DNA of 5,040 bases. Origin: Cyclobacteriaceae bacterium. GTDB taxonomy: Bacteria > Bacteroidota > Bacteroidia > Cytophagales > Cyclobacteriaceae. A program made the translations under genes and the position numbers. The stretch spans positions 1-5,040 of the forward strand of contig JANYKP010000121.1 in the NCBI GenBank assembly GCA_025358195.1, given 5' to 3'. Positions 1 through 5,040 of this stretch are shown one piece after another (positions within the stretch are counted from its first letter, which is position 1; every line of letters starts with the position of its first letter). The notes beneath the pieces were generated by a model. The model searched no databases, had not been told where the DNA came from, and worked only from the letters and a program-made list of their open reading frames with translations.

Positions 1-275
1 GTTTATTTGCGCTGGGCGAAGCAACACAAGCCCCACGATTTTATGAATATGTTAGTACGCTGGCGCCAAAGGAGCAGGTAGGAACGTACATGGGATTTGC
101 TTTCTTACCCGTGGCAATTGGTTCGTTCGCAGCGGGAGCAGTTGCCGATTGGCTTCGACTATCCTATCTTCAACGGGATCCCGCTACGATGTGGTATATA
201 GTGGCTTCCATCGGGATGGTATCAACAATGCTTATGATTTTATACAATCAGTTTTTTATTAAGAAAGTAGCTTAA
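1..275 (+). CDS. MFS/POT-like peptide transporter, C-terminal fragment (partial at window edge)
   Basis: The reading frame is open from base 3 to a TAA at 273-275 and runs off the left edge, giving about 90 residues of a C-terminus. It reads through LFALGEATQAPRFYEYVS, then APKEQVGTYMGFAFLP, then a Gly/Ala-rich membrane helix, a short loop (DWLRLSYLQRDP) and a last helix ending in YNQFFIKKVA. The 'GE...P...Y....AP....GTYMG....P...G...AG' pattern resembles the region around the last two or three helices of MFS transporters, particularly proton-coupled peptide (POT/PTR-like) members. This is family knowledge from memory. It would be an inner-membrane symporter. The ATG at 90 is internal and not the true start, because the similarity begins upstream of it. 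The next gene begins 13 bases downstream on the same strand and is also a peptide-type transporter, which suggests an operon. The MFS assignment is fairly secure, the substrate is not. Confidence 0.8.
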   Translation, partial: LFALGEATQAPRFYEYVSTLAPKEQVGTYMGFAFLPVAIGSFAAGAVADWLRLSYLQRDPATMWYIVASIGMVSTMLMILYNQFFIKKVA

Positions 276-288
276 GAAAATACACTAC

Positions 289-2319
289 ATGGAAAAATTC
301 AAACCCTACATCGCACCCGAACAAAACATCGCCGAGTTCACTTTGAAGGCTATCCTGCTGGGATCTTTCTTCGGCATTGTCTTTGGATGTTCAACAGTGT
401 ACCTGGCGCTGCGTGCCGGCCTTACCGTTACCGCCTCCATACCAATTGCTGTCATTGCCATCACCCTTGGCAGAAAACTATTCAAAACGACTATTCTTGA
501 AAATAATATTATTCAAACAACGGGCTCAGCTGGTGAGTCGATCGCTGCTGGCGTGGCTTTTACCTTGCCAGGATTTATGTTCTTGTCCGTTGGAGACGAC
601 GGTATTAGTGTTGGGGCACCTTACTTCAATTACATAACGATTTTGGTACTGGCAGGCCTGGGCGGTATGCTGGGCACGATGATGATGATCCCGTTGCGAC
701 GATCGTTGATCGTCAAGGAACATGAAAACCTTCCTTATCCGGAGGGTACTGCCTGTGCATCGGTTCTTCAGGCCGGTGAGAAGGGTGGGGTACTTGCTCA
801 AACGGCCTTTGCCGGGATGGGGGTGGCCTTTCTCTATGCCATGCTTCAAAAGGTTTTCCATGTCATAGCAGAAACACCAACGTTCATCACAAACCAGGCA
901 AACAAGTTTTGGCCTTCGGCCACCATAAATGGTGAGATCACTCCTGAATATCTTGGTGTAGGATACATCATCGGTCCAAAAATATCCGGAGTTCTCGTGG
1001 CAGGGTCGGTGCTGGCCTGGTGGGCTATGATTCCTTTACTGTCAACATTAGTAAACCCGGAACTGATAGCCACGCAGTTGACAAAAGTGGGATACCTCGT
1101 TGATCTGTCCACGGCTGGTGGAAAGGGCGGCTGGGATCCTGTTACCAAAACGTTTGCCAATCCGGCATTGGCGATTTATTTCGCGTACATCCGCCAGATA
1201 GGGGCAGGCGCCGTTGCAGCAGGTGGTTTTATAACACTCATGAAAACACTTCCAACAATTGTCAGTTCGTTTCGCGACAGCCTGGTATCCTTAAAAGATA
1301 AAGGTGAAGCGAGCATCCTTCGTACAGAACGGGATTTGTCTTTCCGTGTAGTCATCATCGGAAGCCTTGCTTTGGTATTGATTATCGTGCTTTTACCTTC
1401 TCAATTCATTCCAGGTGACAGCATTCTTCAAAAACTTTTTCTGGGAGTACTGATGATCATCTTCGGGTTCTTCTTTGTCACTGTATCCAGTCGGATTGTA
1501 GGCCTGGTAGGGACAAGCAACAGCCCTATATCGGGGATGACCATTGCGACATTGATGGGCACGTGTTTGATCTTTACTTCGATTGGTTGGTCGGGAAAAT
1601 TTTACGAACCGTTGGCCCTGGTAGTGGGCGGAATGATTTGTATCGCAGCAGCCAATGCCGGTGGCACTTCACAAGATCTGAAGACGGGATTCCTCATTGG
1701 GGCCACACCCAAGTATCAACAATTGGCGCTTTTTATTGGCGCAATTGTCTCTTCGGTTGCTATTGGATTGATTGTCCAGGTCCTTGACTCGCCCACAGAG
1801 GAAATGTTGAAGCAAGGAATACATCATGGCATTGGCACCGAAAAATTCCCTGCTCCCCAGGCAACGTTGATGGCTACACTCACCCGTGGTATCCTATCAT
1901 TCAACCTCGATTGGCAATATATTATGGTAGGAATTTTTATTGCAGTGACGCTTGAATTATGCAATATTAAAGCGCTCGCATTTGCAATTGGTCTTTACTT
2001 GCCATTGTCCACAACACTGCCCATTTTCATAGGAGGCGCCGTGAAGGGCTTTATCGATTGGAGAGGAAAAGACAGAAATACGTTAGCGGATGGGGAGTTA
2101 AGTCACGGTAATCTATTTGCCACAGGGCTGGTGGCCGGCGGTGCGATCACCGGTGTAATCGTAGCCGTACTAAATGTTTTCTTTTCGAAAGGAATGACCA
2201 CCGTCAATTCGGAACCTGGACTAATAAATGCCCTGAGTGAGGGTGGTTACTTCATAATGGGAACACTCTTCTTCTTTGGTATGTTGCTGCTACTATATCG
2301 AAGTGCAAGGAAAGACTGA
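289..2319 (+). CDS. OPT family oligopeptide transporter
   Basis: A 676-residue polytopic inner-membrane protein with roughly 15-16 hydrophobic segments, the usual size and topology of prokaryotic OPT transporters. OPT-like motifs appear in order: an N-terminal helix pair with a YLALRAGLTVTASIP segment (38-52), a GESIAAGVAFTLP segment (82-94), LPYPEGTACASVLQAGE (148-164), SSRIVGLVGTSNSPISGMTI (400-419), a QDLKTGFLIGATPKYQQ segment (462-478) and a FAIGLYLPLSTTLPIFIGG segment (565-583). A hydrophilic loop of about 30 residues (322-352) separates the two halves. The family imports oligopeptides or, in some members, metal-chelator conjugates, probably driven by ion gradients; the cargo here cannot be told from sequence. 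The ATG at 289 places the conserved first helix at about residue 20, as expected. No Shine-Dalgarno is seen, only a purine-rich AAGAAAA about 10 bases upstream. The gene follows the MFS fragment by 13 bases and ends one base from the convergent TerB-like gene. No truncation or frameshift is seen. Confidence 0.95.
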   Translation: MEKFKPYIAPEQNIAEFTLKAILLGSFFGIVFGCSTVYLALRAGLTVTASIPIAVIAITLGRKLFKTTILENNIIQTTGSAGESIAAGVAFTLPGFMFLSVGDDGISVGAPYFNYITILVLAGLGGMLGTMMMIPLRRSLIVKEHENLPYPEGTACASVLQAGEKGGVLAQTAFAGMGVAFLYAMLQKVFHVIAETPTFITNQANKFWPSATINGEITPEYLGVGYIIGPKISGVLVAGSVLAWWAMIPLLSTLVNPELIATQLTKVGYLVDLSTAGGKGGWDPVTKTFANPALAIYFAYIRQIGAGAVAAGGFITLMKTLPTIVSSFRDSLVSLKDKGEASILRTERDLSFRVVIIGSLALVLIIVLLPSQFIPGDSILQKLFLGVLMIIFGFFFVTVSSRIVGLVGTSNSPISGMTIATLMGTCLIFTSIGWSGKFYEPLALVVGGMICIAAANAGGTSQDLKTGFLIGATPKYQQLALFIGAIVSSVAIGLIVQVLDSPTEEMLKQGIHHGIGTEKFPAPQATLMATLTRGILSFNLDWQYIMVGIFIAVTLELCNIKALAFAIGLYLPLSTTLPIFIGGAVKGFIDWRGKDRNTLADGELSHGNLFATGLVAGGAITGVIVAVLNVFFSKGMTTVNSEPGLINALSEGGYFIMGTLFFFGMLLLLYRSARKD

Positions 2320-2320
2320 A

Positions 2321-2683
2321 TTAAGAAAGGAGCCAGGACTTTAAAATCTGAAGCGTTTGAGTTTCCTCTTCGTTGACGCGTCCGTTTGCATTGATAATGT
2401 CAAAGAGAGCACGGTAGATTTCTTTTCGTTTGGCGGGATCGATGTGAGAAAATTTTTGAAATCCTTCTTTCAGAATGGTGTCGCTCACACCATATTTCAA
2501 TTGACCGTATTGCAGTTCCATCGCTGTCAGTGGTTGCTCATAAGAAGAATTTCTAGGAAATAATTCCGTCATTTTTTCAAGGATCGTATCCCGTTCGTTC
2601 GGGTGAAGAGAGCCATCCACGCGACCCATGTGAAGCAGGAGAAACAAGGTGAAACCTTCAATCTGTTCTAGGGCATTTACCAT
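2321..2683 (-). CDS. TerB-like small acidic-motif protein
   Basis: A 120-residue soluble, helical protein with no signal peptide or long membrane segment. It resembles the TerB / DjlA-N-terminal-like domain. Near the N-terminus is a helix (FTLFLLLHMG) followed by GRVDGSLHPNE (20-30). Near the C-terminus is NANGRVNEEE (98-107). This pair of 'DG/NG x(n) E' acidic motifs, one on each side of a helical bundle, is the hallmark of TerB-like folds, where acidic residues may bind divalent metal. The whole protein is essentially one domain. The assignment rests on pattern memory and the role is unknown; tellurite resistance itself should not be assumed, since no other ter gene is visible. I chose the ATG at 2681-2683; a GTG directly before it (2684-2686) is in frame and would add one residue, and an in-frame TAA at 2687-2689 blocks any longer start. 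It lies downstream of groEL on the same strand, behind a terminator, so it probably has its own promoter. Confidence 0.75.
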   Translation of the reverse strand: MVNALEQIEGFTLFLLLHMGRVDGSLHPNERDTILEKMTELFPRNSSYEQPLTAMELQYGQLKYGVSDTILKEGFQKFSHIDPAKRKEIYRALFDIINANGRVNEEETQTLQILKSWLLS

Positions 2684-2698
2684 CACTTAACCATTGAT

Positions 2699-2710
2699 CT
2701 ACCAAGGTAG
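2699..2710. promoter_or_regulatory. Short palindrome upstream of the TerB-like gene
   Basis: CTACC-AA-GGTAG is a 5-bp inverted repeat with a 2-base centre, 15-26 bases upstream of the ATG at 2683. On the minus strand it includes TACCTTGG, one mismatch from the Bacteroidota -7 consensus TAnnTTTG, but no TTTG is found at the expected distance upstream. It could be an operator or a degenerate promoter element, or chance. Confidence 0.25.
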
Positions 2711-2719
2711 TAATTTGAG

Positions 2720-2877
2720 TGTAAAATGTTGAATGATGAATGTCGAATATTGAACGCAGAAGTCTTATTAGGATTCAGAATTTTTGAATGCTGGTTAGAA
2801 ACTCTAACAGTTTTTAGACCAACTTCGATATTCGACATTCTGAATTCAATATTCAGGATTCATCAATCTGTAAAATG
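2720..2877. repeat. Inverted-repeat (MITE-like) intergenic element with flanking 9-base direct repeats
   Basis: The 9-mer TGTAAAATG occurs at 2720-2728 and again at 2869-2877, bracketing about 140 bases. Inside, the left arm 2729-2754 matches the reverse complement of 2824-2849 at 22 of 26 positions, including an unbroken 13-base stretch (GAATGTCGAATAT). In a second register, 2731-2754 matches the reverse complement of the right end, 2845-2868, at 20 of 24. The arms are built of heptads: GAAT at 2731, 2738 and 2745 (GAAC at 2752), and ATTC at 2830, 2837, 2844, 2851 and 2858. There is no open reading frame of note. The structure fits a small non-autonomous mobile element with a target-site duplication, or an intergenic repeat family that folds into a long RNA hairpin. 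Which of the two cannot be decided from one copy. Confidence 0.6.
2793..2820. repeat. Nested alternative hairpins at the centre of the repeat element
   Basis: GTTAGA-AAC-TCTAAC (2794-2808) is a perfect 6-bp stem with a 3-base loop. Overlapping it, AAACT (2799-2803) can pair with AGTTT (2809-2813), and the outer GGT (2793-2795) with ACC (2818-2820), giving a larger competing fold. The two pairings exclude each other. This is visible directly in sequence; any function is inference. Confidence 0.45.
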
Positions 2878-2890
2878 GTCTTGACTACGA

Positions 2891-2927
2891 TTAAAAACAA
2901 AGGCCCCAACTTTCGCCAGGGCCTTTG
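2891..2927 (-). terminator. Rho-independent terminator of groES-groEL
   Basis: Read on the minus strand, CAAAGGCCC (2927-2919) and GGGCCTTTG (2906-2898) form a perfect 9-bp GC-centred stem around a 12-base loop, followed at once by five T residues (2897-2893). It begins 54 bases past the groEL stop codon. On the plus strand the stem is followed by ATTATTCC, a poor U-tract, so it is mainly a minus-strand terminator. It should insulate the downstream TerB-like gene from chaperonin transcription. Confidence 0.9.
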
Positions 2928-2937
2928 ATTATTCCAA

Positions 2938-2964
2938 TTCTCTCTTCTCAACTTCTCAATTCTC
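2938..2964. repeat. TTCTC pyrimidine-rich near-tandem tract
   Basis: TTCTC begins at 2938, 2945, 2953 and 2960, with spacings of 7, 8 and 7 bases and the units TTCTCAAC and TTCTCAAT in direct succession (2945-2960). On the groEL-sense strand it is a purine-rich run of GAGAA units in the 3' untranslated region, between the stop codon and the terminator. The role is unknown; it may be a degenerate simple repeat. Confidence 0.5.
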
Positions 2965-2980
2965 TACTTTTGGTTTGACA

Positions 2981-4609
2981 TTACATCATTCCACCCATTC
3001 CTCCGCCGCCGGGCATCTGAGGAGCTTCTTTCTCTTCCGGTATTTCAGAAACAACCGCTTCCGTTGTGAGCAATAAGCCAGCAATAGACGCTGCGTTTTC
3101 AAGAGCAAGACGCGCTACTTTGGTAGGGTCAATGATACCAGCGGCGAAGAAGTCTTCGTACTTGTTATCGCTGGCATTGTAACCGAAGTCTTTCTTTCCA
3201 TCACGAACTTTGTTAACTACTACAGAGCCTTCCTGTCCGGCATTTTCTGCAATGGTCCTCAGCGGTGATTCAAGGGCCAACCGGATGATATTCACACCGG
3301 TTGCCTGGTCTTCGTTATCTCCAACCAAAGTCTTCAGCGCTTCAATGGCTCGAATGTATGCCACACCACCACCAGGAATGATACCTTCCTGAACGGCTGC
3401 GCGGGTTGCATGCAACGCATCGTCAACGCGATCTTTTTTCTCTTTCATTTCTACTTCGGTAACGGCACCAATGTAAAGAATGGCAACGCCACCGGAAAGC
3501 TTGGCAAGACGCTCTTGCAGTTTTTCACGATCGTAGTCAGACGTAGTTGATTCGATTTGAGCTTTAATTTGGTTGATACGACCGTTGATTTCAGCCTTTT
3601 TACCGGCACCATTCACGATGGTCGTATTGTCCTTGTCAATGTTGATTTTTTCGGCGCGGCCGAGCGAATCTAATTTGGCATCCTCCAGTTTCATACCCGT
3701 CTCTTCGGAGATAACCTTACCTCCTGTTAGTACCGCGATATCTTCCAGCATGGCTTTTCTTCTATCGCCGAAACCGGGAGCCTTAACAGCTGCGACACGT
3801 AGGGCACCACGAATCTTGTTTACCACCAGGGTAGCAAGGGCTTCACCTTCTACTTCTTCAGCGATAATCAAAAGTGGTTTGCCAGTCTGTGCCGTTGTTT
3901 CAAGGATCGGAAGAAGTTCCTTCATGGAAGAGATCTTCTTGTCATAGATAAGAATGTAAGGACTTTCAAGGTCAGCTTCCATTTTTTCCGTATTGGTAAC
4001 AAAGTAAGGGGAGAGGTATCCGCGGTCAAACTGCATGCCCTCTACGGTCTTCACTTCGGTCTCTGTTCCTTTTGCTTCTTCTACCGTGATCACACCGTCT
4101 TTACCTACTTTCTCCATGGCAGTGGCGATCATTTTACCGATTTCGTGGTCGTTGTTGGATGAAATCGTGGCTACCTGCGTGATCTCTTTTGATCCTTTGA
4201 TATCCTTTGATTGTTTGCGGAGGCTTTCAACAACAGCTTCTACAGCCTTGTCAATGCCGCGTTTAAGATCCATCGGATTTGCACCTGCGGCCACATTCTT
4301 AATTCCGTGAGCATAAATTGATTGTGCCAACACGGTAGCAGTCGTCGTACCATCACCGGCAGCATCGGCTGTCTTGGAAGCAACTTCCTTAACGAGCTGT
4401 GCACCCATATTCTCGATAGGGTCTTTTAATTCAATTTCTTTAGCCACGGTAACACCGTCCTTGGTGACGGCGGGTGAGCCAAATTTTTTGTCAATGATAA
4501 CGTTACGGCCTTTTGGACCCAGTGTAACTTTCACTGCGTTGGCCAATTTATCTACGCCTTTCTTGATTCGGTCGCGGGCGGATGTATCGAATGTAATTTC
4601 TTTTGCCAT
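2981..4609 (-). CDS. groEL: Chaperonin GroEL (Hsp60)
   Basis: A complete 542-residue Hsp60, against about 548 in E. coli. It forms the double-ring cytosolic folding chamber that binds non-native proteins and encapsulates them under GroES with ATP hydrolysis. Visible features are the ATP site LGPKGRN (30-36), TKDGVTVA with D51, the AAGDGTTTA loop with D86 (equivalent to E. coli D87), the apical domain at about 190-370, the chaperonin signature AAVQEGIIPGGG (404-415), D397 in DDALHATRAAV (the hydrolysis aspartate, D398 in E. coli), and a flexible C-terminal tail of Gly and Met (533-542) ending in GGMM. The ATG at 4607-4609 gives the canonical N-terminus MAKEITFD. No Shine-Dalgarno is visible, as is common in Bacteroidota. 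It lies 27 bases after the groES stop codon and is surely cotranscribed with it, ending at the hairpin at 2891-2927. All key catalytic residues are present and there is no sign of disruption. Confidence 0.99.
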   Translation of the reverse strand: MAKEITFDTSARDRIKKGVDKLANAVKVTLGPKGRNVIIDKKFGSPAVTKDGVTVAKEIELKDPIENMGAQLVKEVASKTADAAGDGTTTATVLAQSIYAHGIKNVAAGANPMDLKRGIDKAVEAVVESLRKQSKDIKGSKEITQVATISSNNDHEIGKMIATAMEKVGKDGVITVEEAKGTETEVKTVEGMQFDRGYLSPYFVTNTEKMEADLESPYILIYDKKISSMKELLPILETTAQTGKPLLIIAEEVEGEALATLVVNKIRGALRVAAVKAPGFGDRRKAMLEDIAVLTGGKVISEETGMKLEDAKLDSLGRAEKINIDKDNTTIVNGAGKKAEINGRINQIKAQIESTTSDYDREKLQERLAKLSGGVAILYIGAVTEVEMKEKKDRVDDALHATRAAVQEGIIPGGGVAYIRAIEALKTLVGDNEDQATGVNIIRLALESPLRTIAENAGQEGSVVVNKVRDGKKDFGYNASDNKYEDFFAAGIIDPTKVARLALENAASIAGLLLTTEAVVSEIPEEKEAPQMPGGGGMGGMM

Positions 4610-4637
4610 AATAATGTTTGATAGTTAATTGGGTTAA

Positions 4638-4916
4638 TTAGATCGTTCCGAAAATATCGGAATTGCGCATAATGAGATAGTCCTTGCCATCGATGGTGAT
4701 CTCGGTGCCAGCGTATTTTCCATAAAGAATATGTTCGCCTACTTTCACCGTGACCGGCTTGTCTTTTACACCTTCGCCTACGGCTATCACTTTTCCTTTT
4801 TGTGGTTTTTCCTTAGCCGTGTCCGGGATGATGATGCCGGAGGCCGTCTTTTCTTCTGCCGCTGCAGGTTCTACCAACACGCGGTCTTCATTGGGTTTGA
4901 AATTGATTTTAGCCAT
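4638..4916 (-). CDS. groES: Co-chaperonin GroES (Hsp10)
   Basis: A complete 92-residue Hsp10, which forms the heptameric lid that caps GroEL and releases substrate into the chamber. It starts MAKINFKPNEDRVLVEP, the usual first strand. It then has the mobile loop at about 17-36 with the hydrophobic tripeptide III at 28-30 that contacts GroEL (IVL in E. coli), the core GKVIAVGEG (41-49), VKVGEHILYGKYAGTEI (57-73) and the C-terminal YLIMRNSDIFGTI. It is slightly shorter than the 97-residue E. coli protein, mostly around the roof hairpin and C-terminus. The ATG at 4914-4916 is the only start that gives the canonical N-terminus. It is the first gene of the groES-groEL operon, with about 124 bases of upstream DNA inside the window. 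Confidence 0.98.
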   Translation of the reverse strand: MAKINFKPNEDRVLVEPAAAEEKTASGIIIPDTAKEKPQKGKVIAVGEGVKDKPVTVKVGEHILYGKYAGTEITIDGKDYLIMRNSDIFGTI

Positions 4917-4926
4917 ATGGATTTAG

Positions 4927-4948
4927 AGTTTAAATTTTAATATAAACT
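4927..4948. promoter_or_regulatory. AT-rich palindrome just upstream of groES
   Basis: The arms AGTTTA (4927-4932) and TAAACT (4943-4948) are perfect inverted repeats. Across the whole 22 bases 9 of 11 opposed pairs are complementary. It ends 11 bases before the groES ATG, where it could be an operator or a weak leader hairpin affecting translation. The AT richness makes chance occurrence plausible. Confidence 0.35.
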
Positions 4949-4987
4949 GCTTCCCGTGTGTCGATTTTCATGCCAAAAGGCCATTTT

Positions 4988-5002
4988 TGACAATTCAGGT
5001 CA
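4988..5002. promoter_or_regulatory. TGAC-N7-GTCA inverted repeat upstream of groES
   Basis: TGAC (4988-4991) and GTCA (4999-5002) form a 4-bp inverted repeat with a 7-base spacer, just downstream of the candidate -7 element at 5018-5011 in the direction of groES transcription. The position would suit a repressor site, but the arms are short and no known family was recognised. Confidence 0.2.
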
Positions 5003-5040
5003 GTTTTCCCCAAAGATACTTCCTCAACACGTCAACATTA

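Larger units (their letters stand above)
4917..5040 (-). promoter_or_regulatory. groES-groEL upstream (promoter/leader) region
   Basis: This gene-free stretch must carry the chaperonin leader and at least part of its promoter. No CIRCE element (TTAGCACTC-N9-GAGTGCTAA) is seen, so HrcA control of the classical type is not supported here. On the minus strand TATCTTTG (5018-5011) matches the Bacteroidota -7 consensus TAnnTTTG, but no TTTG is found 19-21 bases further up, partly because the window ends there. If used, it would give a leader of about 85-90 bases. The region also holds three imperfect palindromes: 4927-4948, 4970-4984 (ATGCC-AAAA-GGCCAT, one bulged base) and 4988-5002. Confidence 0.5.

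Noticed and set aside
377..861. Open frames on both strands inside the OPT gene (for example 377-637 + and 526-861 -)
   Set aside because: They lie wholly within a well-supported OPT coding region in other frames and their products have no recognisable domain.
2556..2576. GGAA-ATAA-TTCC hairpin followed by a run of six T on the plus strand, as a possible OPT terminator
   Set aside because: The stem is only 4 bp and separated from the T run by several bases, and it lies within the TerB-like coding region.
2321..2683. Tellurite resistance operon
   Set aside because: Only a single TerB-like domain gene is present, with no terA, terC, terD or terZ neighbours, so the phenotype cannot be inferred.
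2720..2877. CRISPR array interpretation of the repeated GAAT/ATTC motifs
   Set aside because: The units are 7 bases long with 3-base variable parts and are arranged as inverted arms. There are no 20-40 base repeats or spacers and no cas genes nearby.
3573..3947. Plus-strand open frame antisense to groEL, with others at 3210, 4035 and 4374
   Set aside because: The Ser/Pro/Leu-rich composition is that of an antisense shadow of a highly conserved chaperonin gene; there is no independent evidence of coding.
4731..4940. Plus-strand 69-residue open frame antisense to groES
   Set aside because: It is a shadow of groES running into its upstream region, with no recognisable motif.

Overview
The window looks like ordinary chromosomal DNA from a member of the Bacteroidota, probably a Cytophagales-like bacterium. 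The reasons are the GroEL and GroES sequences, moderate base composition, start codons without a clear Shine-Dalgarno sequence, and AT-rich ATTC/GAAT heptad repeats of a kind I associate from memory with intergenic DNA in this phylum. The lineage is inferred; no search was run.

Layout. Positions 1-275 (+) hold the C-terminal end of an MFS/POT-like transporter cut by the window edge. After 13 bases comes a complete OPT-family oligopeptide transporter (289-2319, +), probably in the same operon. Its stop codon lies one base from the stop of a convergent small TerB-like gene (2321-2683, -). A gene-free stretch of about 300 bases (2684-2980) follows. It holds an imperfect inverted-repeat element built from GAATNNN/ATTCNNN heptads and bracketed by 9-base direct repeats, a strong intrinsic terminator for groEL, and a pyrimidine-rich TTCTC repeat tract. 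The rest is the groES-groEL chaperonin operon on the minus strand (groEL 2981-4609, groES 4638-4916) and its upstream region (4917-5040).

Function. The + strand pair appears to serve uptake of peptides or related small molecules across the inner membrane. The minus strand encodes the cytosolic Hsp60/Hsp10 folding machine, with groES first and groEL second. The TerB-like gene is a small soluble protein of unknown role. It lies downstream of groEL on the same strand but is separated from it by a terminator and the repeat element, so it is probably transcribed independently.

No new multi-gene system is apparent. The most interesting non-coding signal is the repeat element at 2720-2877, with its exact 7-base periodicity, nested hairpins and possible target-site duplication.
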